DNA of 64,000 nucleotides from Dichotomocladium elegans (taxonomy: Eukaryota > Mucoromycota > Mucoromycetes > Mucorales > Lichtheimiaceae): positions 682,001-746,000 of the forward strand of contig JAIXMN010000014.1 in assembly GCA_025716815.1 (NCBI GenBank), in the 5' to 3' direction. The number at the start of each line of letters is the position of its first letter. Position 1 is the stretch's first letter. Both the position numbers and the translations under genes were made by a program. The notes beneath the pieces were generated by a model, which worked only from the letters and a program-made list of their open reading frames with translations, had not been told where the DNA came from and made no database searches. Positions 47,757 through 59,944 of the stretch are shown here, piece after piece.

Positions 47757-48499
47757 ATGTCGTGGAACACCAAGACCTGGGCGTGGGTGAAGAAGCTTAT
47801 TTCGGTGGTATGACGAATGGCTCTCCTCCACGCGTGTGGTTGTCTTTTCCAATGCACCCAATTAAATTTATTCATGATTTTCTTTGCACAAACTGATAGA
47901 ATCCTCTCTCTACTGATGGTATGCCTGTTGTTGGCAAATTCCGTACGCCTGCTGTTGGGTAAGAAATCTCGCAAGATACTGCAACAACGACCGCCTACGC
48001 ACCCCTGCCCTTATCCATTCCCATTGTACTGACAAACATCATTGTCGTATCGTTTGCAGCTCACGGCCCGAGAAATATGCGTATCCCAAGAGCGAAAACT
48101 CCAACTTGAGCAACAACTACTATTACCAGCGTGATGTCCGCAGAAACTATCCTCGCTTGGCCGTTTATTCCCAAGAGAAGGTTGCTGGTTTGCTTGAGGG
48201 TGCTGCTCAGGCTAGGTATAGAAACAAATAGCGCAGCTATGTGATAATTTTAACGCGAATTGGTTTTAATGCTCAATAGCATTGCTGCTGGTGCTGAGGG
48301 CCAGGCAGTTCAGAAGGTCGATGCTAAGCCCCTTGTTGAGGTCCTGGCAAGCCGACAGCTGTTCAGCAAACAAAACCAGGCCCCTACTCCCAACTGGGGA
48401 CGTAAGATGGTGTGGAAGGAATCTGAAGACTTTATCCATCCTGGTGATCGTAAGTATATCGCTAAGAAATCCTTGAGTGTGGGAGGAGACATTGTGTAG
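47757..48499 (+). CDS. Mitochondrial complex I accessory subunit, 21.3 kDa type
   Basis: Four exons: 47757-47807, 47900-47958, 48060-48215, 48280-48499. They encode 161 residues. The sequence MSWNTKTWAWVKKLISV, NPLSTDGMPVVGKFRTPAVG, SRPEKYAYPKSE and YYYQRDVRRNYPRLAVYSQE matches the fungal 21.3 kDa NADH:ubiquinone oxidoreductase subunit. That protein is a small accessory part of the inner-membrane respiratory complex. The C-terminal portion PNWGRKMVWKESEDFIHPGD is also in keeping. No long presequence is evident. The first exon is only 51 bases. Confidence 0.8.
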
Positions 48500-49816
48500 A
48501 ATGAATTTCACTCATGGTATTGATACATCTAGCCAACTTCCCCATGAGATGCTACACCACTGCCTAGATACTTATACACACCTATCCTCGAGCATATCTT
48601 TCCATTAAAAAAGAAAAGAAAAGAAAGAAGCACCCAGACCGGCAATTTTCAAAAGAAACATGATAAGCCCAAAAAGGGTTTGCTGATTAGCGCGTAATAG
48701 GAACCAATGCTAAATATAGGGCGTGAGCGAGCGATTAGTTGATATCTAGTCTGAGCGGATAAAACCCAAGAGATAGCGACTAGTGTTTGTCTCTTTTATA
48801 GGTGATTGCACAATACTTGATGGACAAAATCGGCACCAATGCTATCCAAATAGGGCAGAAGTTCCTTTGAATGACTCCGTTGACGGCTGCCCACCGCAGG
48901 AGCTGTAGGAAAGCGGATCAACATGTATCTACGACAAACCTCCCAACCTCATAAAGGCGGCCCAAATGCCTCGCATGAGCTTTAAAGTAATCAATATCCA
49001 GTCAAGAACACAGGCGGCTCCCTGCTGGTCGTATCCACCCTCAGCTCGGAGGCCGACACCCCATGATAACATGTAAACCGCTGACATGTCTTTGTCCACC
49101 ATGACAGTTTACTTATTGACTTCAAATGACGCACCATCACTGGGTTTTCGGAAGTGCCATTTTGATATTCATGATGAAAACTTGGTGTCATCGATTTAAC
49201 TACGGTTATTGACACTTTGCATCCCAGCAGTAGTACGTAGAGTATCGTCGTCAATGAGTTTGACGGAAAGACAACCATCATCATAATGTGAAGATAGTTG
49301 TCTGATCCGGACGAGCGGTCAGACTCTGCATGCTTTGGAGTCACGTACATAGGTCTTTGTGTTTGTCTTGCTCACCTTTCATCTCTCTATGTATTCGGAC
49401 GCCCCCCTCCGAGAAACTCCGGTCTTGGTGGGTGATGGTCTGGTAAAATGGTCTGTGCGCAAACCCATTTGGGCAGGAAACCATGTGCACTTCATGATGC
49501 ACGATATCCACACACACGAAATTCTGATGCATTATTCAAAACGGAGTGATGAGCTTCTGGACGCTGCTGTGTTCACTTCTTGAGATAGACAGCTTCTATG
49601 TAACGGGTGGAATCCCACTTGCCCTCCTTTTACGTATTTCTTCTATGATGGAATTCATCACAGCAGAACAGCAATGAGTCGATGATCTCATTCCGCCTGA
49701 CCTTTTCTTTTCTCTTTTAAGAAAATTTACCAGCGTAGGGCATCTTCTCCTTTTTCTTTTTGCGATCAACTTCATGGAAGAAGGTACTTTTTATAAATAC
49801 TCAACTTTTGGCCGCA
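48500..49816. other. Intergenic
   Basis: Over 1.3 kb with no supported gene. Frames at 48991-49590 on both strands lack splice signals and family resemblance. The end (49700-49800) is T/C-rich and is probably the Spo11 promoter. Confidence 0.5.
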
Positions 49817-52136
49817 ATGTTCAATCGATGGGTGCGCACCATGGATGTATCTGAACAATCATTCGCACCCATTAAAGTCATTTTTTTAGAGGATGAGGAC
49901 CAGCCGTCCGGAGAGCTCCTTTGCAGTGCGGCTTCGGGCCTTTTGCCGGATCTCTCGTCTTTCCCGTCTTATCAGCCATTATCAGCGCCCTCCATTCCGA
50001 GCTCCTCTGATACCCAAACAGATACGCACTGCACACAGAACGAGTTGCCGTATGGCTTAAAAAAGCGATCGACTGTCGACGAAGAAGAAAGAGATGAGGA
50101 TGAGGAGGAAGATGATGACGAAGAAGCGGATGAGGAAGATGAGGAAGAAAGAATCGGAGAGGGCGATACGGAAGAGACACAGTTCGTGCAACAGCTGCTC
50201 ATCACACAGCGAGCCAATAGCTCGGGGACACAGTCGCAATCGAGGTACATCCCTTTGGAACTCGTATACTCTAGACCGAGAGAGCCTAACCCTTTTTGCT
50301 CTTATACGCAGTCAGTTTGTGATGGGCTTGATCGAGGAGACCATCCTGTCGGTGGTCAAAACGCTGGCGTTGTCTAATACGATTGGGCTTTATGACTTTG
50401 GCATGAGCCACACCGCATTGCAAAAGTAGGTTATCTTATCATTTTATTGACAACAAAGGGGATCTAAAACTGCAGATATTGATCGATTCCAGGGACAAAC
50501 GCCAACGCGGCGCTCAGGGCTGTGAGGCCAACTCACAACAAGACGCCTCATCTGCACGTCGCCTCATTGTGACAAATGGTCGAAGAGCCAAGTATCTCGG
50601 TACACAGGTCGTTCTATATTCTCGTTATCTTGTCTGCGTCATCATTAAAACCATAGATCATGTATATATTACTTACACTTGCCGACCGCTTAGCGCAGTT
50701 TCTGACGGTAATCGATATCATTCATGAGGCCCTGGCATCTAATGTGGTGGTATCGAAGCGCGATATTTTTTACCGCGATGTAAAATTATTCAGAAATCAA
50801 AGCATCGTAGACAAGGTTCGGACACCCCTTGGTCAACCTATTTGAGGGGAGAACTCATATAATTCCAATAGATTGTTGAAAATATCTCGCGTGCATTCAA
50901 TGTGCCTCGTTCAAGTCTGAATGTGGTAACCCATCGTCATCCGAGACTTGTTTATCCTTTGGTCCCGCTTTTTCTTACCACACACACCTACACAAAAAAC
51001 CATTCATTTCTAGACGGCTGCATCCAAAGGGTTGCTATTCGGTCCAGCACGCCTTACGCTGAAAAACGGCAAAACGATCCACTGCTCTGACGACCGAAAT
51101 ACAGATGTTGAATATTGTAATGATGAACAGGTAAGGACATGGAAGAAAAAAAACTAATCTTTTGACTTCATCTTTAGGGCGTTCTGATTCCACCTATCAG
51201 CCAAATCGCACAAATGGAGTGCAATGCAGATTACTTGCTCGTCGTCGAGAAAGAGGTACCGAGGAGGGAAAAGAAAAGACAATGTACAAAGAAGAAGCAT
51301 TCATGATATCTCGACCGCTAGGCGAGCTTCCGACATTTGGTCTCGACTGGATTCAATACAGTTCCTCCCAAGGGCATCTTGATTACGGTGAGTATGGCAC
51401 GTGAGAGTGAGAGTGAGATAAAAGCTTTGCTCCTTCTGAATACTGAATGAATATTCATGCATTGTCCTATGGGCCGTTCCAGGGAAAGGGCTATCCGGTA
51501 ACACAGCATAATATCGCGGTCATGGACGAATATTGAACTCCATCCCATATCCATAGGACATTGCCACAAGGCACATGGTTCGTTATCTCGCTGACTCGGA
51601 TCCCTCACTCCCTCTCTTTGCGTTGGTCGACAACGATCCACATGGACTGGATATATTCCGCGTGTATAAATGGGGGAGCCAGGTAAACATGAGTTTTTTT
51701 TTTAAAAAAAAAAAAGGAAAAAGAAGTGAATCGTTGGTCGCAGTTTGTACTTCTGGTATGATGCTCATCCACCATATATTCGAGGCGCATTCATTTGACG
51801 CGCCGAATTTAGCTGTTCCAACCATTAGACTACTTGGCCTGACAGTCGTAGACAGATCAAGGTATAACACATGATCATTCTAGAACGGCAGGTGCAGTGT
51901 ACTGCACAGCCATCTAAATGCTTTTCTTCTTTTCTGTATTTGCTGATTCACATAGATTCTCGATACCGCCCTCTGCGTACCGCAGATTTTCCGAAGCAGA
52001 CAGACGCAAGGCGATTGCCATGCTCATCCACTGCCGCGACGAGCTGCGGTATTACGAAGATACAGAAGATCACATAACGTTCATGCAAGTGATCCCGGAG
52101 AAAACAAAGCATCTAGCGAATATACACCATTACTGA
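49817..52136 (+). CDS. SPO11: Meiotic recombination endonuclease Spo11
   Basis: Twelve exons: 49817-50244, 50312-50425, 50493-50599, 50694-50815, 50872-50925, 51014-51130, 51178-51255, 51322-51387, 51483-51497, 51557-51682, 51785-51861, 51956-52136. They encode 494 residues. Spo11 makes the double-strand breaks that start meiotic recombination, by a topoisomerase VI-like reaction. The catalytic Tyr is in VSKRDIFYRDVKLF. The Toprim residues are the Glu in LLVVEKE and the Asp pair in FALVDNDPHGLDIF. ILIT-GKGYP-DIATRHM is assembled from three exons, the middle one only 15 bases. The N-terminal 140 residues are longer than in yeast (398 residues total) and include a strongly acidic Glu/Asp run. 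Confidence 0.94.
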
Positions 52137-52542
52137 TTGTGTGCTAATAGGACTGAGATACAGAAAATGCTTCACGTTGACGTAAAATGCGAGCTCCAGG
52201 CACTTTGTGCAAATCACCAGTTCGGGATGCTTGATTTTATCCGAAGTAAACTTTAGCAGAAGAGCACGTTCCTCAATTGAAAGAGATAAAGTCTTTGGGT
52301 ATGAACGATTGCTTCGGTCTCACGTGAAGATTTTCTGTACAAAGTAGGCAGTGGTAGTGGTGTGTGGGGAGAGCAAGAGAGAGAGAGAGAGGGGGGGGAG
52401 GAATCCAACTCCGTGTATTTCCTTACACACACACATCTTTCTCTCCCTCTGATCAAGAGGTAAAATACACAACCGACCCGTTGTTTTAAACATGCTGAAA
52501 TGATGTGCTGTCAACCGCCTACGGTCTAGCCACCGTATTTTT
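52137..52542. other. Intergenic with GA/CT repeat
   Basis: Between Spo11 and the BED-finger gene. A (GA)n-G run at about 52374-52398 is the only notable feature. Confidence 0.5.
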
Positions 52543-53574
52543 ATGCCTCGTCCGCAGAGCACTATTTGGCAGTACTTCTCCATTGTCCCAGGCCCAGATA
52601 ACAAGAGTCGAAAAGCCGCGTGTTCCTTTTGTGGTCATCAGCAGGCATGCGGCATTACCCGTCTCCATCAGCATCTCCTCAACAAGTGCACACAGATTCC
52701 TTCTTCTTTGCAGAATGAGCTTCGACTCAAGGAAGAATGCAGGGAAGAAGTAAGAGGCAAATTGGCTCTACAAGCAGCCGCAGCCGCAGTCGCAGCGCAG
52801 AACAAGCAGCGAGAAGAACAGCAACCAGCTTGTTTTCAACGGACGATGGGGATCAATTACGCGCTGAGCACACTTGCTACGCAGGGCATGTCGCATCTCA
52901 GTTCTACTACCTTGGGCTTTGATTCGGGCGCCGCCGCTGCTGCTGCTGCCACCACCACCACCACCGCAGCAGCAGCAGCAGGAACGATCGCCGCCGTCCA
53001 TTCACCTCTGTCGCCTACTCCAAACCATCAGCCACCGTCCACCAACCCCTCCCCTCCCCTTCCACCGCACACATCATCATCGTCCTCACTGGACTGGTAT
53101 CTTGCCCGGGCCCTCTTCTCGGCCGGCATTCCATTCACTGTCGTTGACAATCCCCATTTTGCAACTTTCCTGAAGCACATGCGCCCCGGGTACATTGTCC
53201 CTCGGCCTTTCCAGCTGCGTCAGTATATCCTCAAGGAACAGCACTGGGACCTCATTGAGATGCCCGCCTCCATTGTCGAGCCGGATACGCACCCTGCCGC
53301 CACTCCGATCGCTACATCTGCTTCTACGTTATCCGCTTCGGACAATACATCTACAATGCTGGTCTCCCCCGCATCATCATCATCTTCTTCTTCCTCCTCC
53401 TCCGCGGCCGCCCCCTCATCTATCCGTAACCCCACCATAGTCAAATTCAACCGCCTGGCTAACAGCATGTCATCCTCAAACGATGACTCTGCATCGGCTA
53501 GCATCAGCGCCTCACAAACACCATCAGCTCGATTGCCCATGCGCGTACCTCCTGAACTGGATGCCAGTTTATGA
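52543..53574 (+). CDS. BED zinc-finger protein, hAT transposase-derived
   Basis: A single exon of 343 residues starts MPRPQSTIWQYFSIVPGPDN. The BED finger has CSFC, then TRLHQHLLNKC, in the usual Cys2-His-Cys spacing. After an Ala/Thr-rich linker (about 52930-52980) comes LDWYLARALFSAGIPFTVVD and NPHFATFLKHMRPGYIVPRP, which matches the segment following the finger in hAT transposases. Coding stops soon after (QLRQYILKEQHWDL), before the RNase H catalytic region. A Ser/Ala-rich tail replaces it. Loss of the catalytic core with an intact finger and a long open frame suggests a domesticated DNA-binding protein. A truncated transposon copy is the alternative; no terminal inverted repeats were recognised next to it. 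Confidence 0.75.
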   Translation: MPRPQSTIWQYFSIVPGPDNKSRKAACSFCGHQQACGITRLHQHLLNKCTQIPSSLQNELRLKEECREEVRGKLALQAAAAAVAAQNKQREEQQPACFQRTMGINYALSTLATQGMSHLSSTTLGFDSGAAAAAAATTTTTAAAAAGTIAAVHSPLSPTPNHQPPSTNPSPPLPPHTSSSSSLDWYLARALFSAGIPFTVVDNPHFATFLKHMRPGYIVPRPFQLRQYILKEQHWDLIEMPASIVEPDTHPAATPIATSASTLSASDNTSTMLVSPASSSSSSSSSSAAAPSSIRNPTIVKFNRLANSMSSSNDDSASASISASQTPSARLPMRVPPELDASL

Positions 53575-53654
53575 TTGTAATAAATGGTATGAAAAAAAAC
53601 AGGTTTCCTGTTTTTTCCATATATATATATAAAACAAAGAATCCATGCGAACGC

Positions 53655-56600
53655 TTATTCGTTGTTGTCTTCGCCATGATCATGATCATCGCTTTCGTCC
53701 ATCTCCATTTTCTCCGCTTCTGCCTCCTGCTCAGCTTGCTTCATCTCAATCTCTGCGCGAAGGGACTCGAGCTGCTCCTGACTCAGCTTGTAAACAAGCT
53801 TTCCAAGCTCCTCCACATCATTCATCGTCTCCGCCTCCGAATGATCATCCATCTACACAAGTATATACAAAACTCATCTTAGTATATCTCCCCATGCCTT
53901 GCCCGCCTCCGCCCCCGCCTGCTCATGACTTACGCTACGCTTGGTGGTCAAGTAGGTTTCGTTCGGTCGGACGCTCAGCTGGGTGGGTCGCTCTAGCAGT
54001 TTTTTGAAAACAGGCTGGAGTTCATAGCAGTTTTCAAATAATGTCTTGTTGCAGAAGATGTAAAGACCCAGCTTTGCACGCGACATGGCAACGACCAAGC
54101 GTCGGATATCGCGCAGGTGACCAACCGACTTGGTTCGTACCAGGGACAGCAAGATATCTTATGTAAATGTATTAGCGCGTGCGTCGCCTTTGTATTCAAA
54201 AAAGGAAAGCTTACAATCGTTTTGCTGGCCTTGGTACTGATCTACCGTGGTCACGATACCAGGCTTTCCAAAGTATGGATTCCATGAGCATCGGCGGTCG
54301 AGAACGTCGTTGATCAACGCCTTCTGACCATTATAGGTGGTCAGGATCGTAATCTTATCCGCAGGGTAACCAACAAGACGCATATACTGGAACATGGCAA
54401 CAACATATTCAGCTTCACCCAAGTTCTGATAAAAGTACGGGACCGGTTCAGATTCGCCCTTGCCCTGGTATTTTCCAACGTCAATGAGCTGGTATTCATA
54501 CGTAATGCCAGGATTGGCAAGCTTGTATGCCTCCGTCGACTGGACAACCGGCAGATCGTCCAATCCGCCATATCGCCAGCTGTATAGATCCACAATCGAT
54601 GCTCGTGCTCGACCCTGCAGGTGATGGTTTCAGAACCTTGAGCGCATTCCCCTCTCTCTTTCCTCTTTCGTACCTGAGCATCCAGTTGAAGCGTGGGAAC
54701 ACCGAGACGGACGAAACGGGTGAACATGCTCTGTTCCATGTTGCCATATTGCTGGAACGCCATGTTTTTGACCACAGGAGGCAGCTGGTTGTGATCGCCA
54801 ATCATGATCACGCGCTTCAGTCGACTCACGCCATCTTCGGATTTTTGGAGTAGCATCGGGATAAATGTCTCGATTTCCAGAATTTGTGCAGCTTCTTCCA
54901 TGATGATATTATCATACTTGAAATTTAGGCTGACCAATTCAGAACGCTGAATCGTATGGTTAAATCTCTCTACTCGGCTTGCGACTTCCCACCGTTCTTT
55001 TCTCTTTTACCTTCAGGGCAGCATGGGTGCATGTCATAGCGATAATCTTCGCTTCCTTTGTCACCAAATAGTTGGCACGATCATAGCTACTGCGCAGGAG
55101 TTCAAATGCTCTGATTTCTTCAAGTTCTTCAAACATTTTCTCCAAATGTCTGAAGCATCCCTGGGCTGCTTCCAGCGCTTCCTCTACGCCCATATCGCTT
55201 GTGAAAACAGGTTTTGGTGCATTAGAAAAGAAATAAGCAAACGGGAAATAACTGCGAATGTCGTCTGATGTGCCTGTGTGGTTGCTCATGTAGCGTTCCC
55301 AGTGGATGAGAACGTGATAGCGGTAGAAATAACTGGCTGTCTCGCAAGTAGCACCATGATCACCTTGAATGCCGAGCGATTGCGCCAGTCGTGTCACTTC
55401 CGAGAGCAGCTCTAATCGCCGCTCCAGGAAGGAGGACACGCGGCCATATTTGCTAAAGCTCAGCTCGGTGTTGAGCTCTTCCTCACCGTGCCCGAGGCGC
55501 ACCAAATGTCGGCTATCAATGTCTACGAGAGAATCCCCCATCAGTAAATTGTACTTTGAACGGATCACATGCCGCGAGCCCCTACCGAGATTAGTGATTT
55601 TCTCGAAAATTTGATTCAATGCCTGATTGCTGTGAGTTACAATCAGAGTGTGCTCATTGGGATTGTTGTGGTAGAGATTTGCAATCGTCTGGACGGCCAC
55701 ATCGGTTTTGCCGGTACCAGGAGGTCCGACAACCATTGTGAGACCATGATTTATGCCGGAATGGATCGCCTCAACTATGGTAACACAACTTTATCAGAGG
55801 ATTCCGCGATTGTCTAATGAACCAGACATACCTTGAACCGGAGTGAAGCGAATGGCATTTTGACGAGGAATATCCTGTGGATATGGGCCCATATTAGGAA
55901 CTTTGTACGTGGATACCTTTACAATCTCTTCTTTCTCTTTTGGAGCCGCCTTTGCTTTCTTTGATTTCTTCTTGGGCTTTTCTTCAAGCTCATTTGTCAC
56001 AAATTCAAGGGTGTACGGTGGATCCACAGGCTCATCAAATCCTTCAGCAGGCTCGACAGTCTATTTCGCTGGTGAGCCATCACTCTATTTGTCTATAGCC
56101 TTGAGAAATATATTTATATCTCACCTTTTGAGGAAAGCTTTCCTTGACATGCTCCCAGTCCAAGAACGTATCCCTGAAGTTGAGCTTTTGTATGCGATCG
56201 GGTAGTGCCGAATAATGTGCGCTAGCAGGGTCTCCATAACCTAAAAAGACTTTCTGTAGCCATTGCGGTACCTCAAAGTCTCCTTGCATTAGATCACGGA
56301 TGGTCTCAAGCACTGCCTTGAAGTTGTTCTCCTGAGGTCGTCTTCGCACAAGGATGTTGAAGCTTTCGTGCACATCCTCAGACTCGTGGCGATGGAACTT
56401 TTGCATGTCAATATTGTACTGGATAGGGTCCAGAGCCACACGCAACGTTCGTCGATGTCCCTCGAGTTTGGTAGATCGGTTTCCAACTGTGGACTTGCGG
56501 GTTTCATCAATCGGTCGCCCGTCGCTGCCGAGGATGTCGACTATTTCGCATCCACGAATGTATTTGATGCCGTAATGAGCCTTAAAATCTTTATCTTCAG

Positions 56601-58860
56601 TGTAAGGATTCACGGTCTCGTCGTTGGCCTGGATAGACAAAAGAAATAGGACATCGTGTTTGCGGAGGCTATCCCATTCACGTCTGATCGTATCAGTGTA
56701 GCGGCCAATATCGAATGTGATTTCAGCCTTGACATGAGCAGGATGCTCTTGTCCCAGGTTAGGGGGTGCTACATCCACAATGCTCATATTGGTGATTGAA
56801 ACCGCCATTCTCGCCCAGCCAGCAAATTCGGTGTTCTTCATCGGGTATTCGAGGCGTGGTGCAAGGCGCTTTACGACATCTTCAATGTCTTGCCGGATCT
56901 CATACGAGCTTTCGAGTTTGAACAGGGTGAAGTTACGCAATAAGTAATCATGAATCGTCAAGAATTGCAAGTTGAGTTTCGGTAATGCAAGCGGCCGATC
57001 ACCCGAGTAAAACTGGTTCTGGATTAACGTGTCGCTGAAGAGTGTTTGCTGGATAGCAATTAAAAGTAACGTCGCGTTAGCAATGCTTCCCGGGAACCTT
57101 GCTCTGAAACTCTTACTTCATCTGGATAAAGAGGAAGGGAATTAATCTTCTCTATTTGGCTTTTTCGCTTCTCGTACTTCTGAACGAGGCTCTCGAGAAC
57201 AAATTCTTTCCGATCGATCTCTTCAGCAATCGATGCGACAATCGGTGCGCTTCGGACATTGACAGCATCGCTGAGCTCAACCAAAGTCTCGACATCAACA
57301 GGATTCAAATGCCATAGGAGGTCATCACGCGCTTGGAGGGACCCAAAATTGGCGAGTGGCAACTCCGGAAGTTTGTCTTTGAACCGTCGAAACACCACGT
57401 GCTACGCGAAGCGATTAGACTAAGCAGATGACAAAGTCAAGCCAATTGCAGCTGTATGTATTTATACCTGCAAATGAGTCAGCTGAGTAGACCTCAGCTC
57501 GGTCATATCCATGTCTGTCAGCGCGAGACCAGTGAGGTCATTGATCTCAAATCTAGCATAAAAATCGAGGATTTCAAAGAGCTCTTTCAACAGCGCAACA
57601 TCCTTGTTCTCTCGCTTGATAAATGGTGCTAATCGACATGTAACAATGACAGAATGATCATCCAAAAGTGTGTTGAAGAATCGTCGCGTCGGTAGCTGTG
57701 CTTCAAGGTCGATAAGAAACTCAATAAATCGTTCACAATATCGAATCACATCCTCATCCGCTATAATCCATTTGCTTAGTAGCGTCATACAAATTCACAT
57801 CCATAACCCTCCTTTACCTGGTCCTTCAGCTGGGATTTGATAGATCGTCTCGACGAAGTGTTTCAAGAGATTGCTCAACCAGTTTTGCTCAAACAACAGG
57901 ATCTCCTTTGTCGAATCGTCTAATCCACATCTGATCGTTTAGTCTATGACCTTCAGCCATCCTCCTCAGAAAACATGAGACATACCGGCCGCGTTCAGCT
58001 TCTTGTGCGCCGAGTTCCACAATTTTCGAAGTTGCATAAACTCCCCAAAGATAGTATCTCTCCGGGCGTCGTGTGCAAAGTTGGCCCACATTGTAATGGG
58101 GACCAGCCTGATGTAAAGAAGAAACGTTATACGCTGTGCTGAGCATTGTAGGTTGCGCATCTCCTATTTTTGTTCAAGCATCTTACTTTAAGCATTCGTG
58201 CCGGACCATTGAATGCTCAAGACTCTGGAAACAATGGATCAGGAAGACAAGGACAATACGTCGGATGTGAAGCGAAAGCTGATCAGATTGAGGGGGCACC
58301 ATGAGGCGAACCACACGGTCAAAAAAGCCAGCAAACTTGACGGGATCTTCGGCGAATGTGTCTACAATAAATCGTCTTAATAACTGTTACAATGAACAGA
58401 TCGTTTTCTCTTCCTTTTCACTCACCCCAGGGTGAAACACGCTGTCGAAACTTTTCATTCACTACGAGACAGATCGACAAGACATGGTTGAGCGTGGCTG
58501 TCTCTTTGTCAAAGAACGGCCATAGGAACTGAATGTGCCCGTTATATTATTTAGCGTCAGGCGTAAGGAAAAGAAAAAAAAGTGTAAGGACGCGTGGCTA
58601 ACCTTCTCGAGATATTGCGTAAACTCAAGCAGCATGACCTTCTGCGAGTCGTAATTGTTTGGCCTCAATTCTTTTTCCATGATCGACTCGACGATGCTGG
58701 CGTTCCATTTAGGTTTGTCGGCACCAAAGGATTTTTTAGCGATCTCCGAGATGGGATCCGATTGAACGTCCTGGAGAGTCAATGTGCGCTGTCTCTGACC
58801 GCCAGCAACACCCACCTCGCTTGTTGGCGCGTGGAGCGGCAACGTCGTTTTTTGATACAT
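53655..58860 (-). CDS. Intron-binding spliceosomal helicase Aquarius (Cwf11)
   Basis: A many-exon gene on the minus strand from the ATG at 58860 ([18 protein letters not shown]) to the TAA at 53655. The N-terminal ARM-like part includes [13 protein letters not shown] and [21 protein letters not shown] beta/linker region follows, with [20 protein letters not shown]. The SF1 helicase core is clear: Walker [47 protein letters not shown], Walker B region [59 protein letters not shown] and [13 protein letters not shown]. The end is Glu/Asp-rich. Aquarius binds introns upstream of the branch point in the spliceosome. Internal exon boundaries were not all fixed. Confidence 0.93.
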
Positions 58861-59944
58861 GGTTTTAGGGGGGAGGTGGGGGAGTAAAAAGAAAAGAAAA
58901 GACAGAAGCCACGCTACCACTAACTGGATTTTCCCTTGCCCATTCAGCCAGTGAAATCATTTCTTTCGTTTCCGTCCCGACGAGATGTCGCAGCTCTTAT
59001 GTTGGCTTTTTTTTTCGCACTGTCCTCGCTTTCTTACGTCGTATCTTTGTTCACTTTGTTTCAGCATATCCTTCTCGATTCGCATGAACTTGGACCGATA
59101 GGTTAGAAGATTTCGTAAGCGAGAAGGGAATATCCATTCTTCTTCCACTCTCCGTAACTTGCCAACCGGCTCCAGCCAACGCCTATGAAAATGTGCGCGT
59201 GGCGATCGCCAAGGCGGATTGATTGCGGTACTTGGTTTCCGAGATCTCGAGACTTTGATTTGGAAAATGCTGTATAAGGATGAAGTTTGGGTCATGGGAT
59301 ACAGAAATATCAACATCTTGCTGGTGCACTTCGAGTCAAAAGTATTCTGACGCAGAAATTTTGAGCAAACTTCAACAATCTAGTTTTCGTGCGAGAAAAA
59401 GTCCTTGAGCTCTTCCAAGTATACTCAAATTTGAGAGACACATCGTATAACGCCTTGAAGTTTAGAATATATGGAAATAAGACTTATAAATAACGTGTAT
59501 TTCCACACCAGGCATCTTACCAGCCTGGTATCTTTTTTTGGCATACTTGCTACATACTTTCACAAAGATCTAGTCCAATGTGTCGCATTCCTTCTAAGGC
59601 ATAACGCCGGCGGTACAGGGGATATCCATAAGAAGGGCGAAAGGCTAAATCCCAAATACATTCTACCCACGTACAAGTTTAGCAAATGGGAAGCCATGGT
59701 TTAGGGCTGCTTCTGGTCAGGATAATTGGATCCTGTGGTGACATTGGGAGGGAATGTCTACAAAGTCAAAATCTGTTGACCATCTTCGCAACGAATTCTT
59801 CCCATGGTAGAAATAATTGACGCAAGACCATGGAAAGGAGTTTATCTTCCAGGAGGATGGCAAAAGCCAGACACCGCTTGTCCTGAGGCTCATCCAAAGG
59901 AATAAGATCTCAAGGGGATAACAAATATATATGTACAGTAGCTA
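58861..59944. other. Intergenic
   Basis: Upstream of Aquarius and downstream of the next minus-strand locus. A seven-base inverted repeat, ACCAGGC at 59508-59514 and GCCTGGT at 59523-59529, could form a small hairpin. Frames at 58957-59316 and 59471-59704 have no splice or family support. Confidence 0.5.

Noticed and set aside
15325..52136. RecQ, Rad6, KNL1 and Spo11 as a chromosome-maintenance gene cluster
   Set aside because: They are scattered over 37 kb among unrelated genes and on both strands; nothing indicates common control.
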